From positions 367,571-405,188 of the forward strand of contig JACPOP010000008.1 in assembly GCA_016191465.1 (NCBI GenBank): a stretch of DNA of 37,618 nt, read 5' to 3'. Numbering within the stretch: position 1 is the first letter of the stretch; the number at the start of each line of letters is the position of its first letter. A program made the translations under genes and the position numbers. The notes under the pieces were generated by a model. It saw nothing but the letters and a program-made list of their open reading frames with translations, did not search any database and was not told the origin of the DNA. This DNA comes from Chloroflexota bacterium. Lineage in GTDB: Bacteria; Chloroflexota; UBA6077; CF-72. This document shows, one piece after another, positions 17,683 to 27,049 of the stretch.

Positions 17683-18281
17683 CGAAGCCGCGGGTGCTGC
17701 TGATCGACAACTACGACTCCTTTACGTACAACCTGTACCAGTACCTGTGCGAGCTAGGCGCGGAGGTCGAGGTGCGCCGCAACGACGCGATCGACGTTGC
17801 CGAAGCGCGGCAGATGGCGCCCGACCTGCTGGTCATCTCGCCCGGACCTGGGAACCCTTCAAGCGCCGGCGTGTCCCTGGACATGATCCGGTCGCTCGGA
17901 CCATCGATCCCCACTCTGGGCGTCTGCCTGGGCCACCAGTGCATCGTGGAAGCGTTCGGCGGCACGGTGATCCGCGCCCATGAGCTGATGCACGGGAAAG
18001 CGTCGCGCATCAGCCACGACGGCCGCGGAGTCTTCGAGACACTGCCCGATCCTTTCACGGCGATCCGCTACCACTCGCTGTGCGCGGAGATCGAGACGCT
18101 CCCGCCAGACCTGGAGATTTCCGCCCGCTCGGAGAGCGGCGTGGTCATGGGCATCCGCCACCGTTCGCTGGCCATCGAGGGCGTGCAATTCCATCCCGAA
18201 AGCATCCTCACGGAAGGCGGCAAGGTGCTCCTCGCGAACTTCCTGCGGGTCCTCCGCCCGCGCGAGCAGGCCGCGGCATGA
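17679..18281 (+). CDS. trpG: Anthranilate synthase component II (glutamine amidotransferase)
   Basis: A 200-residue class I glutamine amidotransferase that hydrolyses glutamine and channels ammonia to TrpE. It starts [20 protein letters not shown], has the oxyanion motif SPGPGNP, nucleophile Cys83 in [15 protein letters not shown], and His172/Glu174 in [10 protein letters not shown]. The ATG is fixed by the ATGA overlap with trpE. It might also serve PabB for folate synthesis, as no separate pabA is visible here. Confidence 0.96.
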   Translation: MTKPRVLLIDNYDSFTYNLYQYLCELGAEVEVRRNDAIDVAEARQMAPDLLVISPGPGNPSSAGVSLDMIRSLGPSIPTLGVCLGHQCIVEAFGGTVIRAHELMHGKASRISHDGRGVFETLPDPFTAIRYHSLCAEIETLPPDLEISARSESGVVMGIRHRSLAIEGVQFHPESILTEGGKVLLANFLRVLRPREQAAA

Positions 18282-19333
18282 GCGTCCGCGAAGCGCTGGC
18301 GCGGCTCGTGGGCGGCCACCACCTCACCCGCGACGAGGCACGCGCCGCGATGCAGTCGCTGGTGGAAGGCGAGGCGACCCCCTCGCAAATTGCTGGCTTC
18401 GCGGTGGCTCTTCGCATGAACGGCGAAACGGCCGAAGAGATCGCCGGCCTCGCCGAGGTCATGCGAGCCGCCGCTACACGCGTGGACGCGGGCGAGGACG
18501 TGGTGGACCTTGTGGGCACCGGCGGCGACGGCTCGCGGACGTTCAACATCAGCACGCTGAGCGCCTTCGTGGTGGCCGCCGCGGGCGGCAAAGTCGCCAA
18601 GCACGGGAACCGCGGTGTGACGAGCGCTTGCGGCTCGGCCGACTTCCTGGAAGCGCTGGGCATCGCGATCGACCTGCCACCCGACGCGGTGGCGTACTGC
18701 GTCCGCGAAGCGGGCTTCGGGTTCATGTTCGCGCCGCTGTACCACCCGGCCATGCGGCACGCCGTGGTACCGCGACGCGAGATCGGCGTGCGCACCGTGT
18801 TCAACATCCTCGGACCACTAGCCAACCCGGCCGGGGCAAAGCGGCAGCTCACGGGAGTCGCCGTTCCCGGCCTCGGGGACACCCTGGCCGACGTGCTCAC
18901 GCTCCTCGGCTCCCGGCACGCCATGATCGTGCACGGCGAGGACGGCCTGGACGAGATCTCCATCGCGGCGCCGACGCTGGTCCACGAGACGCGCGATGGC
19001 GAACGGCGGGCCTACACCATCACCCCAGAGCAGTTCGGCTTGGCGCGTGCTTCCACCGACGAGGTCCGCGGTGGCACCGTGGAGGCGAACATGGCCCTTG
19101 CCGACGCGGTACTGGCAGGTGAGCGCGGCGCGGCGCGCGACGTGGTGCTCCTCAACGCCGGGGCTGGCCTGTACGTGGCCGGCATCGCCGCCTCTCTGGA
19201 GGAGGGCATTCAGCAGGCGGGCATCGAGATCGACAGCGGACGGGTCCGCACGGCGATCGCGCGGGCCGTGGAAACAGCTCGCGTGGCCGTGGCCCGCACG
19301 GCATCCGCGGTGCACGGAGACGCAAACCCATGA
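18278..19333 (+). CDS. trpD: Anthranilate phosphoribosyltransferase
   Basis: A 351-residue enzyme that joins anthranilate to PRPP. The N-terminal helical domain includes [20 protein letters not shown]. The PRPP-binding core has [20 protein letters not shown] (GTGGD), [31 protein letters not shown] and [10 protein letters not shown], all conserved in TrpD. The start overlaps the trpG stop by 4 bp. The longer in-frame opening back into trpG has no homology and is ignored. Confidence 0.96.
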   Translation: MSVREALARLVGGHHLTRDEARAAMQSLVEGEATPSQIAGFAVALRMNGETAEEIAGLAEVMRAAATRVDAGEDVVDLVGTGGDGSRTFNISTLSAFVVAAAGGKVAKHGNRGVTSACGSADFLEALGIAIDLPPDAVAYCVREAGFGFMFAPLYHPAMRHAVVPRREIGVRTVFNILGPLANPAGAKRQLTGVAVPGLGDTLADVLTLLGSRHAMIVHGEDGLDEISIAAPTLVHETRDGERRAYTITPEQFGLARASTDEVRGGTVEANMALADAVLAGERGAARDVVLLNAGAGLYVAGIAASLEEGIQQAGIEIDSGRVRTAIARAVETARVAVARTASAVHGDANP

Positions 19334-20142
19334 TCCTCGACGAGATCCTGGCCCACAAGCGGATCGAGGTGGCCGAACGACGGGCGCGGCTCCCCATTCG
19401 CCTGCTTGAGCGCCAGGCGGAGGCCGCACCGTCGCCGCGCGACTTCGCGGGCGCGCTGCGAGCTCCGGGCGTGTCGGTCATCGCAGAGATCAAACGGAAG
19501 TCTCCCTCGGGCGGCGAGCTTCGGCCGGGCGCATCGGCCGCGAGCCTCGCCGCGGAGTACGCCGCGAACGGAGCTAACGCGCTGTCGGTCCTCACCGACG
19601 CTCACTACTTCGGCGGGTCTGACCAGGACCTGGCCGACGCGCGCGAGCGCTCGGGGCTGCCAGCCCTGCGGAAGGACTTTGTGGTCGATCCGTACCAGGT
19701 GCTCGAAGCGCGGGCGATCGGCGCGGACGCCGTCCTGCTCATCGTCCGCTCGCTGGCGGAGCGCGACCTCGTGTCGCTGCTGGCACTGAGTCGAGCCCTC
19801 GGGCTCGCGGCACTCGTGGAGACCCACAACGCAGACGAGGTGCGGCGAGCGCTGGGCGCCGGGGCGAAAATAGTGGGCGTGAACAATCGCGACCTGGATC
19901 GCTTGGTGACGGACCCGACGCTCGCACCGCGCCTGCGGCCGCTCGTGCCGCGTGACGTGGTCTTCGTCGCCGAGAGCGGCATCCATCAGCCTGCCCAGAT
20001 TACCGAGCTGCTCGAGCTGCGTGTGGATGCCGTGCTGGTTGGCGAGGCGCTCGTGAAGGCTCCGAGCCCCGGCAAGCGCCTGGCAGAGCTTGTGGCAGCC
20101 GGTCGGCCCACCGCGGCGGTCGCCGCCGCCCGGGAATCCTAA
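19330..20142 (+). CDS. trpC: Indole-3-glycerol-phosphate synthase
   Basis: A 270-residue TIM-barrel enzyme that cyclises CdRP to indole-3-glycerol phosphate. It shows [39 protein letters not shown] (catalytic Glu and Lys), ALSVLTDAHYFGGS, LRKDFVVDPYQVLEARAIGA, IVGVNNRDLDRLVTD and VAESGIHQP. It is not fused to TrpF, which follows 2 bp later. It overlaps the trpD stop by 4 bp. Confidence 0.96.
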   Translation: MILDEILAHKRIEVAERRARLPIRLLERQAEAAPSPRDFAGALRAPGVSVIAEIKRKSPSGGELRPGASAASLAAEYAANGANALSVLTDAHYFGGSDQDLADARERSGLPALRKDFVVDPYQVLEARAIGADAVLLIVRSLAERDLVSLLALSRALGLAALVETHNADEVRRALGAGAKIVGVNNRDLDRLVTDPTLAPRLRPLVPRDVVFVAESGIHQPAQITELLELRVDAVLVGEALVKAPSPGKRLAELVAAGRPTAAVAAARES

Positions 20143-20144
20143 GC

Positions 20145-20810
20145 GTGGCGACCGTGGTCAAGGTGTGCGGCATTCGCACGCTAGCCGAAGGACGGGCCGC
20201 GCTCCGAGCCGGAGCGTCGATGCTGGGGTTCGTGTTCTGGGCGCCCAGTAAGCGCTCCATCGAGCCGGCCGTGGCCGCCGAGGTCATCCGCGCCCTGCGC
20301 GCCGAGCACCCCGGCTGGGAAGCCGTGGGCGTCTTCGTTGATCCGGAACCGGATGAAGCGGCGAGGACCTCGGAGACCGCGGGGCTGGACCGCGTGCAGT
20401 TGTCCGGCCACGAGTCGCGAGAGCGCACGGCGCGGATGCCGCGTCCCGTCATCAAGGCCGTCCATGTCCGCGCGGGCGACGAAACCGATGCCGCGGCCGC
20501 GGTGCTCCAGGATCGCTACGGCGCCGACCGGTACCTCCTGGATACGCACGTCCAGGGCAGCTACGGGGGCACCGGCTCCGCCTTCGATTGGGCCGCGCTA
20601 CGCGCCGTGGGTGACCGCGTGCTCGTGGCCGGCGGGCTAACGCCCGCCAACGTCGGTCAGGCCGTGGACCTGCTGCGGCCGTACGGGGTAGACGTGAGCG
20701 GCGGCGTGGAGTACCCCGGCGGGGGCAAGGACCCGCGCTTGATCGACCAGTTTATCCAGGCAGTTCGGGTCGCTGACGACGCGGCCCTCGTGAGAGGTTC
20801 GCATGGCTGA
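20145..20810 (+). CDS. trpF: Phosphoribosylanthranilate isomerase
   Basis: A 221-residue TIM-barrel isomerase (PRA to CdRP), GTG start. Motifs are [20 protein letters not shown] (catalytic Cys in KVCGI), [41 protein letters not shown] (catalytic Asp in LLDT) and [19 protein letters not shown]. The [10 protein letters not shown] end is a variant of the usual SGVE..PG.KD. It starts 2 bp after trpC and its end overlaps trpB by 8 bp. Confidence 0.95.
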   Translation: MATVVKVCGIRTLAEGRAALRAGASMLGFVFWAPSKRSIEPAVAAEVIRALRAEHPGWEAVGVFVDPEPDEAARTSETAGLDRVQLSGHESRERTARMPRPVIKAVHVRAGDETDAAAAVLQDRYGADRYLLDTHVQGSYGGTGSAFDWAALRAVGDRVLVAGGLTPANVGQAVDLLRPYGVDVSGGVEYPGGGKDPRLIDQFIQAVRVADDAALVRGSHG

Positions 20811-22029
20811 GACAACGCTAACCGACACCGACACCACCACCAGCGCACCCACCGCCAGAATCGGCCGCTTCGGCCCGTATGGCGGCCAGTACGTCCCCGA
20901 GACGATCATGCCGGCGCTGGAGGAGCTGGACCGCGATTTCCGGGCCGTCATCGTCGACGCGGAGTTCCAGGCCGAGCTCGGCCGCCTCCTGGCGGACTAC
21001 GTGGGCCGGCCGACGCCGATCTACGAGGCGCGCGGCTTCGCCGCGAGGATTGGCAGCGGCCCCGTCTGGCTGAAGCGCGAAGACCTCGCCCACACTGGCG
21101 CCCACAAGATCAACAATGCGCTTGGCCAGGGGCTACTGGCGAAACGCATGGGCAAGCGGCGCATCATCGCGGAGACGGGCGCCGGCCAGCATGGCGTGGC
21201 CACGGCCACGGTGTGCGCCATGCTGGGCCTCGAATGCGTCGTGTACATGGGCGAGGAAGACATTCGCCGACAGGCGCTGAACGTCTACCGCATGCGGTTG
21301 CTCGGGGCTGAAGTGCGACCCGTGACATCGGGCACGCGCACGCTGAAGGACGCCATCTCGGAGGCCTTCCGAGACTGGGTCACCACGATCCAGGACAGCT
21401 ACTACCTGATCGGCTCGGCAGTCGGGCCGCACCCGTATCCAGAGATCGTCAAGCGCTTCCAGTCGGTGATCTCCACGGAGGCCCGGGCGCAGATCATCGA
21501 GCGACTGGGGGGACTGCCGCAGCGCGTCGTGGCCTGCGTCGGCGGCGGATCGAACGCCATTGGCTCGTTCGCCGCCTTCGTGGACGACCGCGACGTGGAG
21601 ATTGTGGGGGTGGAGGCCGGCGGCCGCGGCTCCGGCCTGGGCGACAATGCCGCGACACTCCAAACTGGAGCGCCGGGCGTGCTCCACGGCGCCTACTCGT
21701 ACGTGCTCCAGGACGCCGACGGCCAAATTGTCGGCACGCACAGCATCTCGGCGGGGCTAGATTACCCCGGCGTCGGTCCCGAGCACAGCTTCCTCAAGGA
21801 CGCTGGCCGGGTGCGCTACGACGCCATCGGTGACCGCGACGCACTCGACGCGTTCTTCCTGCTCAGCCAGACGGAGGGCATCCTGCCCGCTCTCGAGCCC
21901 GCCCATGCGCTGGCGTGGGTGGCGCAGAACCCCATCCCTGGCGTCACCCTGGTAACCCTCTCGGGACGGGGCGACAAGGACGTTCACACCGTGGCCGAAG
22001 CAATGGGCCAGGAAGGAGCACTTCGGTGA
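20803..22029 (+). CDS. trpB: Tryptophan synthase beta chain
   Basis: A 408-residue PLP enzyme joining indole and serine. [20 protein letters not shown] is the TrpB1 N-terminus. [20 protein letters not shown] contains the PLP lysine, followed by [20 protein letters not shown] and [13 protein letters not shown] for phosphate binding. A short Thr-rich extension precedes the conserved part. It pairs with TrpA, which starts in the GTGA overlap at its stop. Confidence 0.97.
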   Translation: MAETTLTDTDTTTSAPTARIGRFGPYGGQYVPETIMPALEELDRDFRAVIVDAEFQAELGRLLADYVGRPTPIYEARGFAARIGSGPVWLKREDLAHTGAHKINNALGQGLLAKRMGKRRIIAETGAGQHGVATATVCAMLGLECVVYMGEEDIRRQALNVYRMRLLGAEVRPVTSGTRTLKDAISEAFRDWVTTIQDSYYLIGSAVGPHPYPEIVKRFQSVISTEARAQIIERLGGLPQRVVACVGGGSNAIGSFAAFVDDRDVEIVGVEAGGRGSGLGDNAATLQTGAPGVLHGAYSYVLQDADGQIVGTHSISAGLDYPGVGPEHSFLKDAGRVRYDAIGDRDALDAFFLLSQTEGILPALEPAHALAWVAQNPIPGVTLVTLSGRGDKDVHTVAEAMGQEGALR

Positions 22030-22832
22030 CGCGCTTTACGTCCACATTCGAACGGCTCCGCGCGGACGGCGTGTGCGGGCTCTTCCCCTACCTGACGGCG
22101 GGATACCCCGATCGCGCCACCAGCCGAGACCTGGCGCTCGCAGCGCTTGAGGCCGGAGCGGATGGGTTCGAGATCGGCGTTCCGTTCTCGGATCCGCTTG
22201 CCGATGGCGCCACCCTCCAGCGCGCGAACGCGCGCGCACTGGAGGGTGGCGCAACCCTGGACACAGCGCTCGAGCTAGCCCAGTACATCCGCGCCCGGGC
22301 GCCCGATGCGCCGCTGGCGCTGATGACGTACTCCAATCCCCTTCTCCGACGGGGCGAGACGGGCTTCGCACGGGCCCTGGCCGCGGCGGGCGCGGACGGC
22401 GCCATCGTGCCAGACCTGCCCGGTGAGGAGTCAGCTTCGCTTGGGGCTGCGCTTGCCGCGGAGGGAATGGACCTCGTCCAGATGCTCGCCCCAACGAGCC
22501 CTGACATCAGGCTCGCCCGGGTCGGCGCACTGGCGCGCGGCTTCGTCTACTGCGTCGCGCTCGTGGGCGTCACCGGCGCACGCGACCAGGTGGCGGGCGA
22601 CCTCGGCCCATTCCTGGCCCGGGTGCGCGCCGTAACCAGCACGCCGCTCGTGGTCGGCTTCGGGATCAGCCGCCCCGAGCACGTCCACGCGGTCGCCGCC
22701 GCTGGCGCCGACGGGGTGATCGTCGCCAGCGCCCTCGTCGACCTTCTGGAGCGAAGCGGCAACGACCTTCAGGCGGCGAGGATCTACCTCACCGAGATGA
22801 AGGCGGCCACCACGCGGGCCGTGCTGGCGTAA
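22026..22832 (+). CDS. trpA: Tryptophan synthase alpha chain
   Basis: A 268-residue TIM-barrel enzyme that splits indole-3-glycerol phosphate and passes indole to TrpB. Motifs are [39 protein letters not shown] (catalytic Glu and Asp), [44 protein letters not shown] and [16 protein letters not shown] at 22026 overlaps the trpB stop. ScpA follows 7 bp later. Confidence 0.96.
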   Translation: MTRFTSTFERLRADGVCGLFPYLTAGYPDRATSRDLALAALEAGADGFEIGVPFSDPLADGATLQRANARALEGGATLDTALELAQYIRARAPDAPLALMTYSNPLLRRGETGFARALAAAGADGAIVPDLPGEESASLGAALAAEGMDLVQMLAPTSPDIRLARVGALARGFVYCVALVGVTGARDQVAGDLGPFLARVRAVTSTPLVVGFGISRPEHVHAVAAAGADGVIVASALVDLLERSGNDLQAARIYLTEMKAATTRAVLA

Positions 22833-22839
22833 GCGTCGC

Positions 22840-23592
22840 GTGTCGGCCGTCCCACTCGCGGGAGATCGGGCCGCCCCGCGCCAGTTACGGCTGCAGCTTG
22901 AAACCTTCGAGGGGCCGCTTGACCTGCTCCTCACGCTGATCGAAGCGCGCCGCCTGCCCATCACGGGTATCAGTCTGGCGCAGGTGGCGGACCAGTACCT
23001 CGAGCAGGTCCATGCGCTCCCACACCTGGACCCAGAGCTACTCTCGGAGTTCCTGCAGATTGGCGGGAAGCTGCTGCTGCTGAAGTCGCGGGCGCTGCTC
23101 CTGGTAGACGAGCCGGATCCGGTGCTGGAGGAGACGGCGGACGAGCTCGAGCGCCGTCTGGCGGAGTACGGCGTGTTCCGCGCCGCCGCGCAGCAGCTCC
23201 AGGCTCTGGAAGCGCGGGGGCTGCGGACCTACCCCACCTCCCGAGAGCCACGCGTAGATCTCGGTCCGGGCCCGCTTACACCCATCACAGCCGCCCAACT
23301 GGCGGCGGTGTGGCGCCGATTGTTGCGCGAGCCGCTGCCGGTGATCGCCGATCTGCCGGTGCTGGCCCGCGCCTCAGTCGAGGCCAAGCGCTCACTCATC
23401 CTGGACCTGCTGCGGACGCGCGGCGCTCTTGACTTTCGTGCGGTTGCGGGCGACACCGTGGACGAGTTGGTGGCGGGGTTCCTGGCCGTCCTCGAGCTCT
23501 TCCGCCGGGGGCTTATTGGCGTGGAGCAGTCAGCCCCGTTTCGGGAGCTCCGTTTGCTGCCGGTGCCGACACCCCCAGACAAACGGCGCTGA
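22840..23592 (+). CDS. scpA: Segregation and condensation protein A
   Basis: A 250-residue kleisin that bridges the SMC dimer with ScpB. The N-terminus LQLETFEGPLDLLLTLIEAR is the family hallmark, followed by ISLAQVADQYLEQV, LLSEFLQIGGKLLLLKSRAL and a C-terminal winged-helix-like region ending VAGFLAVLELFRRGLIGVEQ. GTG start 7 bp after trpA makes it the last gene of the T-box-controlled unit unless an internal promoter exists. scpB, its usual neighbour, is absent: the next gene is convergent. Confidence 0.93.
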   Translation: MSAVPLAGDRAAPRQLRLQLETFEGPLDLLLTLIEARRLPITGISLAQVADQYLEQVHALPHLDPELLSEFLQIGGKLLLLKSRALLLVDEPDPVLEETADELERRLAEYGVFRAAAQQLQALEARGLRTYPTSREPRVDLGPGPLTPITAAQLAAVWRRLLREPLPVIADLPVLARASVEAKRSLILDLLRTRGALDFRAVAGDTVDELVAGFLAVLELFRRGLIGVEQSAPFRELRLLPVPTPPDKRR

Positions 23593-23604
23593 AGCCACCG
23601 CTGA

Positions 23605-24945
23605 TCAGCGCCCGCGCCGGCCGACGACCTCCAGGAGCTCCTCCGGGGTCGTGGCGAGGAACACCCGGCCCGGATGGGCGGCGCCAACAGCTTCAGCGGA
23701 GACGCCGTCGAGCGTCCGCGTGCCGTCGAAGCCAAATGCCGACCGCGGTAGGACGAGGTCCTCGACGTCCGGGGGAAGCGAGTGGAGGGTTCGAATGAGG
23801 TCTTCTCCGGACAGCAGGCCCGAGACCGTGACCTGCTCGCCGAAATAGTTGTTCTGGACCTCGACAACCTCTGGCTTCCAGCCCGCGAACCGCTCCCAGC
23901 GATCGGCCATCCAGCGCAGCGCGGGGGCCGCCAGGCTGCCTGCCAGCCAGGCCGTGCGGCGCGGCGGCGGCACAACCCGCCGGCGCCGGAGCGCGCGGTC
24001 CCAGGCATCCTGCATCGAGCGAAGCATCCCCACGCCGTTGGTGAGAACCGGGAAGCCGTCGTACTGGGCCGATGGCGGCATCTCCTCACGCCCGGCCAGC
24101 AGATACAGCTCGTCGCTGGCATACACGAAGCCTTTGCCGCATCGACGCCGAAGCTCCGTCTGGCAGCGCTCGATCAGCGCCAGAGCGCCTTGCGCTTCTT
24201 CCCGCGATGGCCGCCGCAGTGTCCGCACCCGCGAGAACCGGGTGAGCCCAACCGGCACAACCGAAAGGCTCTGCACGGCCGGATACAACGCCGCGAGATC
24301 GTCAATGGTGCGCTCCAGGTGCTCGCCGTCATTCGTGCCGGCGCACAGCACCACCTGGGCGTTCACGGAGATCCCCATCGCCGAGAGCCGCTGAAGCTGG
24401 GGCACGATGTCTGGGGCATGACGGTTGTTCAGCATCTGGCGCCGGAGCGCGGGCTCGGTTGCGTGTACCGACACGTTCAGCGGCGTCAAGCGCTGAAACC
24501 CGATGCGAGCCCAATCCGACGCTTCGAGGTTCGTCAGCGTGAGGAAGTTCCCCCACAGGAATGAGTACCGATAGTCATCGTCGAAGACGTACAGGGTCTC
24601 GCGGAGTCCGCCCGGCAGGCCGCGGATGAAGCAGAACTCGCAGTGATTGGTGCAGGTGCGAATCCCGCCTGGCACAGGGTCGGCCAATTGAATCGATGCG
24701 GCGTCATCGATCCCGCTTTCCAGGGTTATGTCGACGAGCTCGCCATCTCGATACACCGTAAGCTGGCGTGCCGCGGGGAGATCGAACTGAAGGTCGATGA
24801 GGTCGCGAGGGACCACACCGTCCACGGCCACGATTCGGTCTCCCGCGGCCAGGCCGGCCTGGTCTGCTGATGAGCCAAGCTCGACATCCGCCAGGACGAG
24901 GCCGGCTTCGTGCGCACCAGGCGAGCTGAGAACGCGGACCTCCAC
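23605..24945 (-). CDS. PDZ-radical SAM protein (DUF512 family)
   Basis: The frame is open to an ATG at 25110, but that stretch overlaps cmk and lacks homology. GTG at 24945 (446 residues) is preferred; GTG at 25011 is possible. Order: an N-terminal PDZ-like domain (ADVELGSSADQAGLAAGDRI), then CTNHCEFCF, a CxxxCxxC iron-sulfur site, and FLWGNFLTLTNLEASDWARI, TPLNVSVHATEP, NAQVVLCAGTNDGEHLERTI and VVPVGLTRFS. The C-terminal part, with EVVEVQNNYFGEQVTVSGLLSG, is the DUF512 region. The reaction is unknown. It is the last gene of the rplS-to-cmk strand and is convergent with scpA, only 12 bp away. Confidence 0.88.
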   Translation of the reverse strand: MEVRVLSSPGAHEAGLVLADVELGSSADQAGLAAGDRIVAVDGVVPRDLIDLQFDLPAARQLTVYRDGELVDITLESGIDDAASIQLADPVPGGIRTCTNHCEFCFIRGLPGGLRETLYVFDDDYRYSFLWGNFLTLTNLEASDWARIGFQRLTPLNVSVHATEPALRRQMLNNRHAPDIVPQLQRLSAMGISVNAQVVLCAGTNDGEHLERTIDDLAALYPAVQSLSVVPVGLTRFSRVRTLRRPSREEAQGALALIERCQTELRRRCGKGFVYASDELYLLAGREEMPPSAQYDGFPVLTNGVGMLRSMQDAWDRALRRRRVVPPPRRTAWLAGSLAAPALRWMADRWERFAGWKPEVVEVQNNYFGEQVTVSGLLSGEDLIRTLHSLPPDVEDLVLPRSAFGFDGTRTLDGVSAEAVGAAHPGRVFLATTPEELLEVVGRRGR

Positions 24946-25045
24946 GAAGCCGCCTACGCGCGTCGGCGTGCTCTGCACGGCTCGCCGGCAGTGCAGCCGC
25001 CCGACGGGCACTGGGATTGATCGGTACTTTGGGCCACGTGCGCCG

Positions 25046-25729
25046 TCAGCCTGGGGCTCCGCGTGAGCGGGCGAGCGCGACGATCTCTTCGACGATCTGC
25101 TCGGGCGCAAGCCCGTCCGTCACGATCTCCACCGCGTCCACGGCTGGCTTCATCGGCGCCACCGCGCGCGTTCCGTCGACGTGGTCGCGCTGGCGCATGG
25201 CGCCCAGCACGGCTGCCAGGTCTTCGCCGGTCTGGGCCGAGCGGCGGCGTGCGCGCTCCTCGACGGAAGCGGTGAGCCAGACCTTGAGCGGCGCCTCCGG
25301 CACGATCACCGTGCCAATATCGCGGCCGGCCAGGATCGTACCCGGGGCGCGGATCGCTCCTCGCTGCGGAGCACCAAGCGCGGCGCGCACCGACTGGTGC
25401 GCGGATGCTGCCGATACGCCCCGGTCCACCGCCGGCTGTCGGATTTCCAGGCTCACGTCCTGTCCGTCCATCAGCACATCTACCTGGCGTCCATCGTCGC
25501 GGGTGGGCGGGTGAACCTCCAGGCACACAGTGCGCGCCAGGTGTGCTATGGCCTCGCCATCGTCCAGTGCGACCCCGTGGCTGATGGCCGCCAGCGTGAT
25601 AGCGCGGTACAGCACGCCCGTATCGAGATAAAAGTAGCCCATCCGTTCGGCCACTGCCGGCCCGACGGTGGACTTCCCGGAAGCAGCGGGCCCATCCAGA
25701 GCAATGACGAACGGGGGCGGCCCAGCCAC
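25046..25729 (-). CDS. cmk: Cytidylate kinase
   Basis: A 227-residue P-loop kinase that phosphorylates CMP/dCMP. FVIALDGPAASGKSTVGPAV holds the Walker A loop, YFYLDTGVLYRAITLAA the CMP-binding segment, and GRDIGTVIVPEAPLKVWLTA and RRSAQTGEDLAAVLGAMRQR the LID region. GTG at 25729 gives a normal length; a longer opening to 25963 would run into rluB and adds no conserved sequence. An 80-bp gap separates it from rluB. Confidence 0.94.
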   Translation of the reverse strand: MAGPPPFVIALDGPAASGKSTVGPAVAERMGYFYLDTGVLYRAITLAAISHGVALDDGEAIAHLARTVCLEVHPPTRDDGRQVDVLMDGQDVSLEIRQPAVDRGVSAASAHQSVRAALGAPQRGAIRAPGTILAGRDIGTVIVPEAPLKVWLTASVEERARRRSAQTGEDLAAVLGAMRQRDHVDGTRAVAPMKPAVDAVEIVTDGLAPEQIVEEIVALARSRGAPG

Positions 25730-25808
25730 ATCGGTGAAAGTGTGGGCCGCCGAGGAGTCGCCAGCAACCCGGTCGTGTGTTCGATCGACGGGACGGGGGT
25801 CCACCCGG

Positions 25809-26681
25809 TTACGCGCCCCTACCGCTGCGACGGGCGCCCGCCCGCCTGGTCTTTGTCGCCGCGGGCTTGTGACGCTTCGGGGCTGTACGGGCGGCAGTGC
25901 GCTGCATCTCGGTCCCCGGCGTGCCTTTCCGCACCTTCGCGTCTGGCGCGGCGTCCAATCCACCCGCGCGGTACAGCTCGGCCACCTCCTTCGGGTTCAG
26001 ATCTCGCCAATCGCCGAGCGGTAGCCGCCCCAGCCGTTGCGGACCGACTCGGACGCGACGAAGCTCGATCACTGGATGGCCGATGGCGGCGAGCAGGCGG
26101 CGCACTTCACGTTTGCGCCCCTCTAGCAGCACCACTCGGACCCACGCCTGACCTTCCTCGCGCCGTAGCACCGCGGTACGGACCGCCTGGGCCGGGCCGT
26201 CGTGCAGTTGAATGCCGTTCTCCAGCACTTTGAGGTCGACATCCCTCGGCTCCCCTCGGACAAGTGCGTGGTACTCCTTCTCCACCCCAAACCGCGCCTG
26301 CGTCAGCCGGTAGGCCAGGGGGCCATCATCGGTCAGCAACAACAGCCCCGCTGAATCCGCGTCCAGTCGGCCGACCGGGAAGAGGCGTCGGCCGTGGGGA
26401 ACCAGGTCCAGGACGGTAGGCCGCCCAGCCGGATCCCGCGCGGTGCTGACCACCCCGATGGGCTTGTTCAGGAGCACATACGTCGGGAGCTCGGGTTGGC
26501 CGAGAGGGACGGGTTGGCCGTCTACTTCCACGCGAACGCTCGCGGGATCAACCATCTGGCCAAGCTCTGCCGCGCGGCCATCTACGGTGACGCGGCCGTG
26601 GCGTATCAGCGCTTCGCACGTGCGCAGGGAGGCGACGCCGGCGTGCGCGAGCAGCTTGTGGAGGCGTTCCGGCTCGCTCAT
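25809..26681 (-). CDS. rRNA pseudouridine synthase (RsuA/RluB/RluE family)
   Basis: A 290-residue enzyme. An N-terminal S4 RNA-binding domain (LHKLLAHAGVASLRTCEALI, VTVDGRAAELG) is followed by the catalytic domain: VLLNKPIGVVSTARDP, GRLDADSAGLLLLTDDG (catalytic Asp107) and VVLLEGRKREVRRLLAAIGH. Length and motifs fit RluB, which modifies 23S rRNA, but RsuA/RluE cannot be excluded. The last 35 or so residues are very Lys/Arg/Ala-rich, probably an RNA-binding tail. ATG at 26681 overlaps the yraN stop (ATGA). Confidence 0.92.
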   Translation of the reverse strand: MSEPERLHKLLAHAGVASLRTCEALIRHGRVTVDGRAAELGQMVDPASVRVEVDGQPVPLGQPELPTYVLLNKPIGVVSTARDPAGRPTVLDLVPHGRRLFPVGRLDADSAGLLLLTDDGPLAYRLTQARFGVEKEYHALVRGEPRDVDLKVLENGIQLHDGPAQAVRTAVLRREEGQAWVRVVLLEGRKREVRRLLAAIGHPVIELRRVRVGPQRLGRLPLGDWRDLNPKEVAELYRAGGLDAAPDAKVRKGTPGTEMQRTAARTAPKRHKPAATKTRRAGARRSGRGA

Positions 26682-27049
26682 GCGCTCGCATCCCGCACGT
26701 GCCGCAGGCGCAGCACCTGGCCGTCCGCACCAAGCGTGATGGCGACGACGTCGATGCGCCATCCACACGGTTCGTAGGCGGGATTTGCCTGGGCATAGGC
26801 AGCCAGCGCTCGCTCGATACGACGCAGCTTTGCCGTCCCGACCGCCTCCTCGGGCAGGGCGGGCTGGGTGCCGATGCGGGTCTTGACCTCCACGGCAACC
26901 AGATCGCCCGCGTCCTCGACTAGCAAATCGATCTCTGCACCGGCGAGTCGAAGGTTCCGGGCCAGCACCCGCGCACCGAGCTCCGAGGCAAAGTGGGCGG
27001 CCGCGAGGTCCTCACCGCGTATGCCGGTCCCCCGGGTCCGGATGGTCAT
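26678..27049 (-). CDS. YraN family protein (UPF0102), endonuclease-like fold
   Basis: A 123-residue small protein. GIRGEDLAAAHFASELGARV, LARNLRLAGAEIDLLVEDAG and LVAVEVKTRIG give the E...D...EVK pattern of PD-(D/E)XK nuclease-like folds, the UPF0102 hallmark. Function is not established; the family is often linked to rnhB, as here. It overlaps rnhB upstream and rluB downstream by 4 bp, so the three genes are translationally coupled. Confidence 0.93.
   Translation of the reverse strand: MTIRTRGTGIRGEDLAAAHFASELGARVLARNLRLAGAEIDLLVEDAGDLVAVEVKTRIGTQPALPEEAVGTAKLRRIERALAAYAQANPAYEPCGWRIDVVAITLGADGQVLRLRHVRDASA

Noticed and set aside
24946-25110. Longer start for the radical SAM protein.
   Set aside because: The extra residues overlap the cmk coding end and are Arg/Ser-rich without similarity to the PDZ domain start.
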